DNA from: Nansenia antarctica
Lineage: Eukaryota; Chordata; Actinopteri; Argentiniformes; Microstomatidae
Direction: 5' to 3'
NCBI GenBank assembly: GCA_963989245.1
Contig: OZ022348.1
Location: 26,916,702 to 26,980,701, forward strand
Length of the DNA stretch: 64,000 nucleotides
Part shown: positions 41,977-54,406 of the stretch, piece by piece
Numbering within the stretch: position 1 is the stretch's first letter
Layout of the letters: every line of letters begins with the position of its first letter
Position numbers and translations under genes: made by a program
The notes under the pieces: model-generated
Database searches by the model: none
Told to the model about the DNA's origin: nothing
Seen by the model: only the letters and a program-made list of their open reading frames with translations

Positions 41977-42613
41977 TGTTCCTGGTTAGTATAAATAACT
42001 TATGTTCTGTGTTCTTATGTATTATGAGTATAAACTTTAAGAAACATCAATTAGTTAACTATTAGTTAATTAGTTAGCAATAAAATAACCAGTTCAAAAT
42101 CAGTAACATTCTGCACAGATAACAATTTCCTGGTTATGCTCATTGCAGGTGTCTGAGGCTCTTACCGATGAGCGCCTCCTCATTTACACAGAGCACCTGA
42201 GGATGGTGAATGCTGACTTGAAGATCCGCTTCAGGGATCTTTTGGACCTTGATGTTCCCATCTGGGTGGTGCAACCCTTTCAGGCGGACGTGGCGGAATG
42301 CGAGCAAGCAATCCAGGAGCATCTCATCGACATCCAGAGTGACGATGAGGCCCAGGCTATTTTCCGCACCTCTGGCTGGGGCAACATGTGGGTCAAGTAC
42401 TCTCAGCGTTACCCGGCTCTGTGGGAGAAAGTGAGGCTGCTTCTTCTGGCTTTCCCAACCACATACCTGGTGGAGCAGGGATTCAGCCAGGTCCTCCACA
42501 TGCAGTCCAAGTACCGCAATCGCTTGGACTTGACGGCCTCAGGTGCACTGCGACTGAAACTAACTTCTCTGCAACCCGCAGTGAACCACCAAGCGCAGGG
42601 CTCACACTAATCC

Positions 42614-44395
42614 CCCCCCCCCCCCCCGTGCAATTTGGCGAAATGTCACACCAGCACACTTAAAAAACGAACAATGTTAGTTGTAATGTACAGTTTTGTA
42701 GCCTACTGTTTGTTCTGCACCAGACGTGTGCAATTGCTGCTGTTCCGTAGCGTCTGTCTGTATTCTGTTTGTATTCTCTTGTCTGAGTTTGTTTAACACT
42801 CATAAACATAATTTGTATTCACATTCACATGGCTTTTCTGCTCTCTGATGACTAATGATAATGATATTCCAACTGCCCAGTTAAATCCAATTTATTATTT
42901 GGCATTCAGTGACATGCTTTTTAAATGATATAACACAGAATATTAGTCAACATTAATATTCAGGGGAGAAAATAAGCCTACTTTTTTTATGGGGGGCGGC
43001 GGTAAGAGACCTGGATAATGGACAGGGGGGCGCTGGCCCAAAAAAGGTTGAGAACCACTGATTTAGACCTAAATGTCAGACAATGAGGATCCCCTCTGCA
43101 CGGGCCGTGGACTGCGTTGTCTCTGAAGATCTGTGGAGATCTGTAATGCATACAATACAAAGGAAAGACAACTATACCCTAGTTGTATCAGCAATGTCCT
43201 GTCAGTAACAATCAATTCTAGAGATAGCAATCAAATGGGACCACAATATGAATGAATGAATGAATGAATGAATGAAAGCTTTATTTCGAACATGTGAAAT
43301 AAGCAATAGTTATAACAACAAAAAACAAAAAAAAACACTATTTACTTAACATGTCCGAAAAGGAGTAGGAAGAAGCATAAGCTTATTTAATCCTACCCCT
43401 TCTCCAATACTCAGAGATTAATAATTAATAATCTGCAGTTAACTTCAATATTAATATAATATTTTTTAAATTAAATCAAATTTATTTATGTATTTACATA
43501 TTTACCAACAATAGAAAACAGTTAATGTAAATAAACAAATAATCTGTGAAAACACCTGGGGGCCGTTCCACTAAAGTGGATTAGTATATCGGCGATTTAA
43601 ATAAATCAGGTGATCAGGCAACTCGGGATTGGAATTCAAGCCTCAGGTGATTCCTCGAACGAGGATCAGGCTTGTGTCATCAGTGTTCACAGAACACCGG
43701 CTTAGAAATCCTCGATATGGGCGCGTGCACGCAGACATAAAGAGCCCCGAAGAGTCGATCTGTCGAAATGAAGATACTCCACTCTGCAGGGATCCTACAT
43801 TTGCGCAGCATTCCGAATTATTGATCTTTATGAAGATGGAAAAATAAAATGTAAAATAGTGCAATACTGCCGCAATTAACAAGGCGAGGGAAATGGTTTG
43901 GTGTTACGTTTAGGAATAATGTTCTCAATGTAGAGTGGTGTTGGACCCATGTGCGGTGCGACTCAGAGGAATTGAGGTCGAGACATGAATAAAATAAAGT
44001 TCTCTTTACTGAGATGAGTACACTGAATATCCATAGGACCGTGATACAGAACCACAACAAAATAAAGGAGAGCAAGCAAGGCTCTGCGTAGCGAGTCAAT
44101 AAATAATAACAATTACAAAACACTAGCGAGTAGCGAAAACAAAAGATGAGCAAACAAGGCTCCGTTCACCTGTACATTAGAGTCTAAGTCTCTGAAGATC
44201 TGTGGAGACTTATGCAATGCATACAATACAATGGAAAGACAGCTACACCCTAGTTGTATCAGCAATGTCCTGTCAGGAAGAATCAATTCTAGAGATAGCA
44301 ATCAAATGGGACCACAATATTGAGTATGAAATACATACATTTTTACTATTGGTCCACTATCTGCGCATCACTCCATTTTGTAGGAATGATGACAC
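42614..44395. other. Repeat-rich spacer between the hAT-type gene and IFI44-like copy 1
   Basis: Holds a poly-C run (42613-42627), the hAT end at 43040-43060, and a fragment (43120-43240) nearly identical to the 3' flank of both IFI44-like copies. Also present are an (ATGA)n tract (43248-43276), a LINE-tail-like AGGAGTAGGAAGAAGCATAA string (43360-43400) and unassigned AT-rich DNA. No gene recognised. Confidence 0.6.
43040..43060. repeat. hAT terminal inverted repeat (right end)
   Basis: Reverse complement reads CAGTGGTTCTCAACCTTTTT, the common end of Charlie-type hAT elements. It probably belongs to the transposase gene ending at 42610. I did not find the matching left end. Confidence 0.6.
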
Positions 44396-45648
44396 TCATT
44401 GCTGAGAGTTTTGGAGCTTCCAAAGGTAATCATTGGCACAGTGCACGATCTGGGTCATGGCACTCAATATCAACACATCCACATCATTATCCGGGTCAAT
44501 CTCCTCACTGTAGTTCTTCACCGGCAGGATGCAGTTCATTGCGAGGCCCAGTGTAACACTGCACAGTTCCATCTGACAGACACAGGAGTAAAAGACTGGA
44601 TCAGCCTCACGTTACAACAAAGACTATTGTGACAGTTGTAGCCAGTGATATTGTATCAGCACATCTCAGGCCAATATTTACTGTAAAACAAGACTTACCT
44701 TCTTTACAATGTCCTTGCTCCAGTAGATCTCTTTCAGGTTTGTGCCCACCAGCGGACAAGCTGTGTCTGGGAAGGTCAGGACAACAACCTGAGGGATTCC
44801 TGTAGAGATTGAATGAAGGGGAGAACATGGGTAACACAGAACCATGTCATAGTGTAGTTTAGAGCTGTCTACAGCAAAACGCTGCTTGGTACTGTACACA
44901 GTGGGTCAACCAACCTATAAAATGTACACATATATTCATCTGCTGCAGTTGTTCATATGCACTATTAACCTGGTTTGTCAGACTCTTGTGGAGAAATTGT
45001 TGGACATTTTCTGTAGAGGTTTTAGTAAGTAGCATTTGCATGCTAAACACAACATTGTTTTTTGTTTAGTAATGAGTATGAATATTTGCAAAAATATGTC
45101 CTGAAAGATGATATAAATTATGGGTATCAAGTAAAGGTAAATTACAATTAATTGGCCAAATAAACACACAATTATTCACAGGTTGTTAACTACAGCCATA
45201 AGCATCTTATCAGTGAGATGAGGATAGAAATGATCACTTACCCAGGGGACTTGCAGCCTTCCTGATTTCCAGCATTTTATTGATGGCTTCATTCGAAATC
45301 ATGGAGAATGTGTGTGCTGGGACAAGAGTCACCAGACAATGAGCTTTGTCACTTAAGGTGGGGTTCTGGTTGTACCTTGGGTCATCATCTGTCAATGGGT
45401 CTCCTGCAAAGAACTGGGCCAGAAGAAGAGAATGTGTCAGATGAGGCTGTACATACTGCATTTGTTATTCATGTTGATCTTCAGCTAGGAACTTAGAAAG
45501 AAGTGTTCTCTGTTGGTGAATTAAGAGCAAGACTTAAATGTTGTATCTCACCAAGTCTTTGTATTCTGTTATGTGTGATCTGTTTTACCTTATAGCCCTC
45601 TGGTATGTGACCTTTTAGAGCATTGATGATGTCCTTGGTGTCCACCCC

Positions 45649-45849
45649 TGTGTTGTTCGTGTCGTTCAATGAGAAACAGTTCAATGAGAATCTTTTTATA
45701 ATTTTTATTCACGTGCTCTGGTTACATCAACTCCATCTACCTAGTACCTATTAGTTCCTGTCCTGTCACTACCACTACATCATCTCCGGTCCTGTCCTAT
45801 AACAAGGACCTCTACTGACACCTAGTGGTAGGAGTATCCAATCGTCACA
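45649..45849 (-). repeat. Gypsy 2 3' LTR
   Basis: 201 bp, TGTGACGATT...AACAACACA on the minus strand; one base different from 50085-50285 (TATAATTTT versus TATAACTTT). Confidence 0.95.
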
Positions 45850-46072
45850 TCCTCCTTTCTTTGAGGTAAGAAAAATAACAAACAGCTAACAGTTCAAGTT
45901 ACACAAATTACAGGTATCAGCTACAATCTTAACTGCAGCTATGTCCTTAAAGCATTTGACTGAAACACACAACCAAACATGTTTACTATGAACTAACCCT
46001 TAAACTTTCTTTTATATGTATAACATATCAACTCAAAACATTAAACACATTCTTACACATTCATGCTTATTG

Positions 46073-46102
<30 letters not shown>

Positions 46103-46108
<6 letters not shown>

Positions 46109-49100
46109 GTTCAGTCTATCAGGCTTTGTGATGTGTCTTGTGGATCTTCTTATCACAGGTTCACTTGACATGTGTGTGTTAGTGTGTGGTTCAGTATATC
46201 TGTCTGTGTTACAGTCACTTGGAAGTGGACGGATGGGCTCAGACTCACTGCAGGCTTCACTGAGCTCTGGAACAGCTTCTGGAGTTTTTAGGAGACTGCG
46301 GCGATTGCGTCTGAAGATTTGTCCTTCTTCTGTTCTCACCGTGAATGACCGTGGAGCGACTTCGTCAAGAACAGTGGCTTTTGTCTTCCATCCACCAGGA
46401 TCTTGAATCCTGACTGTGTCGTCGCTTGAGAGTGGTGGAAGCTGCTTGGCTGTTCTGTCATAGAATGACTTCTGCTTCATCTTCTGTAGCTGTAGCTTTT
46501 GTTTCAGCTTTGGACGTCTTCTTTGCTGTGAGTAACTCGGCAGTGTGGTACGAAGCTTTCTCTTCATGAGCAACTCAGCAGGTGACAGTCCACACTCAAG
46601 AGGTGATGCTCTGTAGCTGAGTAGAGCAAGGTATGGATCTGAGTCACTGTCAGCAGCTTTCTTCAGGAGTTGCTTGAGAATGTGGACTCCTTTCTCAGCC
46701 TTTCCATTAGACTGTGCATAGAGAGGACTGGAGGTCACATGATTGAAGTCGTACTGTTCTGCAAACTCTCTCCACTCTCCGCTACTGAAGCATGGTCCGT
46801 TATCAGACACAACGGTATGTGGTATGCCATGTCTGGCAAAGATCGATTTTGTGTGTGTTATGACACAGGCTGATGACATGTTTGCTAGCAGTGCCATTTC
46901 AGGGAAGTTGGAATAATAGTCAATGACTATTACATAGTCTCTTCCTTTGAGATGAAACAAGTCCATTCCTACCTTGTGCCACGGTGCTGCTGGCACATCA
47001 GCTACTATCATGGGCTCTTTGGTTTGCTTGTTCCTATGCTCCTGACATGTTTGACACCTGCTTATCAGTCTCTCTATGTCTTTGTTGATTCCAGGCCAGT
47101 AGACAGTATCTCTCGCCCTTCTTTTACACTTTGCGACACCGAGATGACCTTCATGGATCCTCCGTAGCATGTCCTGCCTCAGAGCTCTTGGGATGATGAT
47201 TCTGTCGTGTTTTAGCAACAGCAGCCCATAGACTACACTCAGCTCACCTCTGACATGGAAGAACTGTGGACAGGAACCTGGAGGCCATCCATTTTGCATG
47301 TTGCTGATGACTTGTTGCAGCTCTGTGTCTTTCGCTGTTTCCTCAGCTATCTGTCTGGACTTGGAGTCTGATACAGGAAGCACAGCAGACACCATGTTCA
47401 CATGCCTCTGAACATCCTCTTCAGTTGTACTGACACTGTCCCCTGTTGGTGCTCGCGAGAGTGCGTCAGCGAGTACTAGATGCTTTCCTGGTGTGTAGAT
47501 CAGTCCAAAGTCGTATCTTTGCAATCTCATCATCATTCGCTGTATTCTTGGTGACATCTCATTCAGATTCTTTTTGATTATAGCGACTAATGGACGATGG
47601 TCTGTCTCTACAGTGAAGCAGGGGAGGCCATATACGTAGCTGTGGAACCTCTCTAGCCCAAACACTAGCCCTAAACACTCCTTTTCTATTTGAGCGTAAC
47701 GACACTCAGTTTCTGTCATAGACCTAGATGCATAGGCTACCGGTTTCCAGTGTTCACCCTCAGCCTGAAGGAGTACTGCACCAATCCCATCTTTTGATGC
47801 ATCTGTGGACACTTTAATCCTCTTTGTGTGGTCGAAGAATGTTAGCACAGGTGCAGTGGTTAGTGCTCTCTGGAGCACTTGCCATTCATGCTCATGTTTG
47901 GAGGTCCACTTGAACACACTCTCATTGTGCAGGAGCCCACGGATGCAGGATGTTTTCGCTGATAGGTTGGGGATAAATTTACCTATAAAGTTGACCATCC
48001 CCATGATGCGTAGCACCCCTGTTTTGTCTGTGGGCCTCGGCATGTCGAGTATGGCGTTGATTTTCTCCTGGTCGGGTTGGACACCTTGTGCTGAGAGCTT
48101 GTCTCCAAGGAAGACTATTTCCTGAACTCCAAACTGGCATTTGCTCCTGTTGAGCTTCAGTCCATTCTTCCGTATGCTCTCCAGCACTTTTGTCAGCCTC
48201 TCATTGTGTTCTTGGATTGTGGAGCCCCAGACAATGATGTCGTCCACATAGGCTCGAACTCCATCCAGCCCCTCGATGATGTGTTCCACTGCTCTATGAA
48301 ATATTTCAGACGCAGAGATTATTCCAAATGGAAGTCTGAGGAAGCGGTATCGACCAAAAGGAGTGTTGAAGGTGCAATATTTGGTGCTGCTCTCTTCTAA
48401 TTTGAGTTGCCAGAACCCTTGTGATGCATCAAGCTTTGTGAAGTATCTTGCACCCGCCATTTCACAGGTGATTTCCTCACGCTTGGGTATCTGGTAGTGT
48501 TCACGCCTGATGTTCTCGTTTAGATCTTTTGGGTCCATGCATATTCTTAGGTCACCGTTTTTCTTTTTTACACACACCATTGAATTGACCCAGTCTGTTG
48601 GTTCTTCAATCTTCCTTATTACACCCAGTGTTGTCATCCTGTTTAGTTCCTCCTTTAGACGGTCTCTCAATGGTGCTGGGACCCTTCGTGCAGCATGCAC
48701 AACTGGCTGTGCATTTTCTTTGAGCTGGATTTTATAGGTGAATGGCAGTTCACCAAAGCCCTTGAACACATCTGAATAGCTCTGCACTATGGATTCAACA
48801 GAGTCACTAGATGTGCTCACAGTTGTGTTGATGCAGTACACTCTTTTCACCAGCTCTAAATCTTCGCATGCTTTATCACCTATCAGTGAGTCTAGTCCTT
48901 CAGCTACCACAGAGAAGAGTAAGTGGTGCACTTTCCTTTTCACTGTTACTTTCAGCTTGCATGTGCCTAAACAGTCAATTCTCTGTCCATTATAGTCCTT
49001 AAGCTCAAGCATTTTTCTTTGAATTTTTGGCTTTTCTTTCATTGCTTTGATGTCAGACATGCTGATTAGATTTGCTTTTGCACCAGTGTCTAGTTTCAGA

Positions 49101-50038
49101 GTGACTATAGTCCCATTTATTTGCAGTGGTACTATCCATTTATCTTGCTTGACAGCATTTATCTGCTTCTGTGGCTCTACTTCACAGCCCACCATGCCAA
49201 CAACATATGGGTCACTGTCACTGTCAGTTTCAGTGTCTTCCCCCACTATATTTACAGGTTTTCCCATCCTTTTCTCTTTCCCTTTAGAGAAGCACTGTTT
49301 GGCAAAGTGGTTATTTCCTTTACAATGAGAGCATTGCTTACCAAAAGCTGGACACTCCCTTGGCTTGTGCTGCGATCCACAGCGTTTGCAGTTGAACGTC
49401 TCACCGTCTGTCCGTTGCGTTTGTGCGCGTTGTTTTCCTTTGTAGAAGACCGCGGCAACTGTCACATCATCACTCACTTTCATGGAGCCCGCTGCCATCT
49501 CGCCGAACGTCCTCGCGTGAATCCGGGACAGCTCACTCGCATGACAGATCTTGATTGCCCCCTCTAATGTCAACTCAGCTTCCCTCAGCAGCCTTTCCCT
49601 GACCTTTTTATCCTCCACACCAACTACGATCTGGTCCCTGATCATGGAGTCCTTTAGTGTAGCAAAGTTACATGACCGTGCTTTTAGCTTTAGGTCAGTC
49701 AGAAAACTATCGAAAGGCTCGCCCTGCTGCTGGATTCTAGAACGGAACACATATCTCTCGTACGTCTCGTTCTTTTTGGGAGAGCAATGGGCATCAAATT
49801 TCCCGAGCACTTTATCCAGCTTCTCGTTATCATCTTCTTCCTCAAACACGAACGTGTTATACACTTCTATGGCTTGTGGGCCTGCTATTGTTAGTAAGAG
49901 TGCTACTTTCCTGGTGTCCGGCTTCGTTTCCAATCCCAACGCTGTAATGTAGAGTAGAAACTGTTGTTTAAAAGTGCGCCAATTGCTGTCGACATTCCCC
50001 GTCAGTTGCAGACTCGTCGGTGGCTTCACTGAATCCAT
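46103..50038 (-). CDS. Gypsy 2 Gag-Pol polyprotein
   Basis: 1311 codons from the ATG at 50038 (a GTG-started extension reaches 50065). Order: gag domain, two zinc-knuckle-like motifs (CKRCGSQHKPREC, CSHCKGNNHFAKQC), then protease with LKLDTGAKAN (about residue 316). RT follows with KKNGDLRICMDPKDLN, the active site YVDD at about 597 and FLGDKLSAQGV. Gypsy-type RNase H has VSTDASKDGIGAVLL and TDHRPLVAI. Integrase has an HHCC finger (HEGHLGVAKCKRRAR...CQTC) and catalytic blocks GMDLFHL, VSDNGPCFSS and NGKAEKGV. All catalytic motifs are present in a single frame, so this copy may be capable of movement. Confidence 0.93.
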
Positions 50039-50084
50039 GTCGCATTTCACAGTTGTATCTTGCACTGTTTTACTCCTGGTACCA

Positions 50085-50285
50085 TGTGTTGTTCGTGTCG
50101 TTCAATGAGAAACAGTTCAATGAGAATCTTTTTATAACTTTTATTCACGTGCTCTGGTTACATCAACTCCATCTACCTAGTACCTATTAGTTCCTGTCCT
50201 GTCACTACCACTACATCATCTCCGGTCCTGTCCTATAACAAGGACCTCTACTGACACCTAGTGGTAGGAGTATCCAATCGTCACA
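50085..50285 (-). repeat. Gypsy 2 5' LTR
   Basis: 201-bp partner of 45649-45849. It lies within the split IFI44-like exon. Confidence 0.95.
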
Positions 50286-52016
50286 ACCCCATCATTGGAT
50301 TTCTCCAGACCCATGACATCATTGAATGCAAAGGGCAAACGTGACTTTCCATTTTTTATGTAAAATGTTTCGTACTAAAATGAAAAAAGCAGAACTTGTT
50401 ATCTCCATATTTGTATACATTGATTTAGTTGAAAATGAAAGGGGATACAGACAGAGTAGAGGGCAGAGTAGAAGAGTAAAGTTAGGTCTTGAACCCACAA
50501 CCTACAGGGCGAGTGTACTGTATATGAGCCACAATGTTTTAGTCAAGGTTGACTGTTATATTTCTGCCAGCAGTGCCCATGTGAACTGCATAATAAACTA
50601 CAGTATGTCATGGTGTGCCAGAGCTACTGTATGTCTCATCATTTAACATTTGTTTACGCTTTGTTAGGCATGGTATTTCTAATTCATAACTACTCACCTT
50701 CCTGGTGAAGCTTTGCCCTCCGTGACTGGCTGTCAGGGCATTAGCTGTTACACGCCCTTGGAAGACATTATTCATTGAGTTGATAAAGCTGGACTTCCCA
50801 GCACCAACTGGTCCAAGTAGCAGGATTCTGAGACGCACATCCGGATCATCCAGCTCAAATTGTCTCAGGAACTTCTCCTTCTTGTCTCTGGCGTCTGGAC
50901 TGTCAGATGACACACATCATGGAAAACATGTTATGCCTAAAATGTTTTTTTTGTGTAGATTATGCAGGGAGTGAGCTAATTTTAGATTTCGTCTTTCGCA
51001 GATTGTGGCTTTAATTCAATTAAAGGCATTGGTTTCCCCCTTGAGTCCTCTGGTCCCTGGTGAGACTTTAGCAAAAAGGCACGAACACAATGCTCGTTCC
51101 TTAGTAAGTTTTAATAAAATAGTTTGCAAAGTATTTGCTTCCACAATCAACAGACAACATAGGGTTCGGATGATCACACAGGCAGAATCCCAGAGCAGTG
51201 AAGTGAAAAGTCTATGAATCACATGAAACACATACAGCTTAATGATTTGTGACATTACCTCATTCAAATGGCTCGTACTAATGAGAGCTTTAACACACTA
51301 ATTAACAATTAGTATTACATACACTTGTCTGCCATTACACTTGCTGTGAAGGGGATGTGCTTCTGCCATGAATATACAGGAAGTGTTTAGCTTGACAATG
51401 TCATTATTTTTTTGTAATTAAGTTATGATAAATATGAATATCACATACAGTACTATAGTTACTCAAACAGAATATGAACTATGTTCTCATTTGCCCTCTC
51501 CATCTTTTGTCAGTCACTACTTACTACAGTACTTACCTCCAATCTAGTTTCCTGAATTCTTTTTCCAATTCTGTATGAGACACAAGGAATATATTTTTGA
51601 TTAAATGAACTCAGAGTAAAATCACTTTCTTTTTAATTGTGTGCCCTAACTTTTAAAATACCTCTATAGCAAAGTAGAGAATGGAGAAAGGGAGAAGCTT
51701 TCATTACTGTCTGAGGATTCACCTAAACGTGAAAATAGCCTGAACCATCCCTTTAACCAGAGATGTTGTATATTATAGAACCCTTTAAAGGAGTACAACA
51801 CTCCAGAATGTTAATGTTGTGGTTTTAATGTGTTGTGGTGTGACTGAAACCATCAGTCTGCAGCATGATACCTAACATGTTAGATGTTGCCTCCCTGACA
51901 CCCAAATGCTGTACAGAATGTCACATGATTTATACACAAATGTTGTCTCTTACTTGGTGGTGTTTGTGCTGTTGCTGCTGGTGTTGACCAAAACTTGCCC
52001 ATTTCTACTTTCACGT

Positions 52017-54128
52017 CTGTAGGAGGAATAAAAAGGAGTATGTGTCATGTAGGCAGCTGTAACAGTAATCCTACATAAATGTTTCAGGTGTGAGTACTTC
52101 AATGAGAGCTATTTTCCTGAAGGAATCAAATGTGTACCATACAGAAATTAAATGACGACGTCGACTTATAGGCTACTTTCACCTGACATGACTTTAAGGG
52201 CCAGTTTTAAACCTTCTTTCCTCCCTTCCTTGATATAATCACTGATCTAACGTGATTTGATTGCAAAGCAAGATTTTCACTGCATTGTTTACAATCTAGT
52301 CATGCCAGATCAGAAGATTTCTTCAAGAGGAAGTAAGGGTACACTAGACTTGAGTATTCAAACAGAAAGATACTGTTTCTACACTAATGGTGTATTTCCA
52401 ACATTCGTAGATTATACATGTATAGCTTTCAACAACCACAGATATTATCATAAACATTGTGAATGTGAAAATGCTGCATACTAGTGCACCTAGTCTCGCG
52501 TAGCTATACCTCCAAAACACGTTTGGAGGAAAGGAGAATTTTAGATTAGATTAGCCGATCAAATTTAGATTGAACTGGACGGAGCTATGGAAGAATGTTC
52601 TTGCCCGTGGTTGCTTGATGTTCCGTCCATTGTCTTCTTTCGTATATATTTGGTATCTGTTACTGCTAAAAATGAAGAAGAGTTCTTGAGCAAATTTAAG
52701 AGTGTTTATTCAAAAAAGCAGGTTACACAGCATGGCCCCTCAATGGAGCTGGTGGTCCGATGAAGGAAAAGAGGGATATGAACAAAAAGAGGGATATGAA
52801 CAAAAAGAGGGATATGAACAAAAAGAGAAAGAGTCCCTCTGTGCACAGGATTTTATACCCCCCCCTTGTCACTGTCGCTGAGCCAATCAAAACAGAGTCC
52901 ACGTCATTTTAATTTGGTTAGATACAAAGTTTTACCAGTGAGATCATAGTAGGTGAGGTCATTTTCTGGCCTGTAAATAGGATGTTATTGTCTTATTATA
53001 ATGCAATTCACCCTATGGTCTAATACAATTCTAATGCAATTTATGTTATGGGCGTCTTGCTGGCTCGGGCCCTAATGCAATTATATCTTCCCATGATGAT
53101 ATTACATCCTCTGCACATGCATGTCAAAAGGCCATTGTGTGTATTTAGAGGGCCACCGCTATAGTTACAGAGCATGAAAATACACTACACTTCCAACCGG
53201 ATAGGCCTATTTTGCAGTGAGATGTTGCCTATGCTAACTTGTGTGATATTGCTTTTATACAATAGTTCTACAGCGCCAATTATTAGGCTAACTGTTAGGT
53301 ACAGTACATTGTGTGATCTGTTGGGCTGTGTAGCTAAAATAAACAGGATTTTGCTGCTTTAAACGTATATATGTCTACTCATTGATTCACTCGTATACCA
53401 AATCCATTTGAATTGAAAACTGTTGCTTCTCGTGTCAAATATTGATATGCGATTAATTTCGCTTAATTAATTAATTACAAAGCCTCTAATTAATTAGATA
53501 AAATGTTTTAATCGCGTCCCACCTCTACTTTATACACAAGGGAGTAATGAAGTGATCTATGGGATTTTATTATTGAGTATTAAATCTATCACCTCCTGTG
53601 TGCAGGTGGTGGGTGATACACTCCTATCACAGACAGTTATTTCCAAAACACACACTATTGATTTGGTACAGTGGAGGACAGCAGAACAGATGCACTAAAA
53701 TAGTTTTTGAAAAAAATAGTGTCCTAATGGGATAAACAAGCAAACAAACATACACTATATGTACATTAGAAGAGAATGTATTTCACTTCTGCAGTATTTG
53801 TCAAGAGATAATAATTATTTTCTTCAAATTTTTGAAATAAGATAGGCATTATAACTTATAACAGCAAATAATACTGTCACTAAATATTTACCCTGACTGT
53901 AACACAACACATTTACTGCACTGTAATCTATTACTTGGAAGAATTCAAAATGATTACTTTTGTTTAATTATTGTCACTTCTCAAGTGTACTAAACATTTT
54001 AAAATGTCATGATTTGCAGTTCTTATCATTGTACATGTTTCTGGGTTAGATCATGTGTATACTGTATGCAGGATACAGGAGATGGTAGAAGTCAGACTAA
54101 CGGTTTCAGAAAGGCATAGGAGACTTAC
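52017..54128 (-). other. First intron of IFI44-like copy 1
   Basis: AT-rich with no coding frame. It contains three 18-bp GAGGGATATGAACAAAAA repeats (about 52771-52826) next to a poly-C run. Confidence 0.5.
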
Positions 54129-54203
54129 CTTGTTGGTGTTACCTTGTTGGTGCTGCTGCTGGAAATGAGATTCAAGTATGGAGACAGTATGAAGCCTTTT
54201 ATA
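54129..54203 (-). promoter_or_regulatory. Probable promoter and non-coding first exon of IFI44-like copy 1
   Basis: On the minus strand TATAAAA (54197-54203) lies about 30 bp before a candidate start near 54170. A short exon follows, ending at a GTAAGT donor (54127-54128, alternative donor 12 bases upstream). The next exon begins at 52016 with the acceptor CTCCTACAG and contains the ATG. I saw no clear interferon-response element in the adjacent 150 bp. Confidence 0.5.
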
Positions 54204-54356
54204 CTAGAGGCCGTCCTGTATCTGATCTAATCAGTCCTGGCAGGCTGTCTGCTCTCTACACTATCTGATCTCTACACAGTACTGCACTCATTTGTTGTAA
54301 ATGTGGCTGTTTACAGGACGGGGTGGACTTTGTACTTTCAATGACTTAATCTCTTT

Positions 54357-54406
<50 letters not shown>

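Larger units (their letters stand above)
27917..42610 (+). pseudogene. hAT transposase-type gene (ZBED5/SCAND3/FAM200-like), intron holds the endogenous retrovirus
   Basis: The exon ending at 29060 (donor AAG|GTAATC) and the exon 42149-42610 (acceptor CATTGCAG) join in phase 0. The first encodes LLIAKCGQPFTIGEKLVLPA, SLQLDETTTADNKALL (first catalytic Asp), CATDGAPSMVGRYRGF (second Asp), HCVLHRHNLVAK and LLLHTEVRWLSKGNCLARF. The second encodes FRTSGWGNMWVKYSQRYPALW and FPTTYLVEQGFSQVL, the C-terminal hAT dimerisation core. All are typical of Charlie/Buster-related ZBED5-type proteins. The N-terminal frame from ATG 27917 (ending VASYY) is one base out of register with LLIAKCG at about 28065, and no BED zinc finger is visible. 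A CAGTGGTTCTCAACC-type hAT end lies at 43040-43060, suggesting a transposon copy rather than a domesticated gene. Confidence 0.75.
45649..50285 (-). mobile_element. Gypsy LTR retrotransposon 2, apparently intact
   Basis: 201-bp LTRs at 45649-45849 and 50085-50285 differ by one base. The target duplication is ACCCC (45644-45648 and 50286-50290). Inside the 5' LTR edge the minus strand reads TGGTACCAGGAGTAAAAC (primer-binding position). Before the 3' LTR it reads AAAGAAAGGAGGA (purine tract). One uninterrupted Gag-Pol frame fills the interior. It inserted in the sense direction into a coding exon of IFI44-like copy 1; copy 2 shows the empty site. Confidence 0.96.
44396..52016 (-). pseudogene. 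IFI44-like GTPase, copy 1, coding exon split by Gypsy element 2
   Basis: Minus-strand exons 51954-52016 (ATG at 52000-52002), 51537-51570, 50698-50899, 50286-50374 plus 45589-45643 (one exon split by Gypsy), 45242-45413, 44699-44799 and 44396-44572 all have GT/AG borders. Ignoring the insertion, their phases join into 292 residues. The protein starts MGKFWSTPAA, then EKEFRKLDW, and has an intact P-loop LLGPVGAGKSSFINS. Later blocks are FAFNDVMGLE (switch 2/DxxG region), LSDKAHCLVTLVPAHTF and CILPVKNYSEEIDPD, all typical of IFI44/IFI44L. The family is interferon-induced, cytoplasmic and antiviral or growth-suppressing in vertebrates. The 4.6-kb Gypsy insertion, in sense orientation, should abolish the normal protein unless the exon is skipped or the allele is polymorphic. 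Confidence 0.9.
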
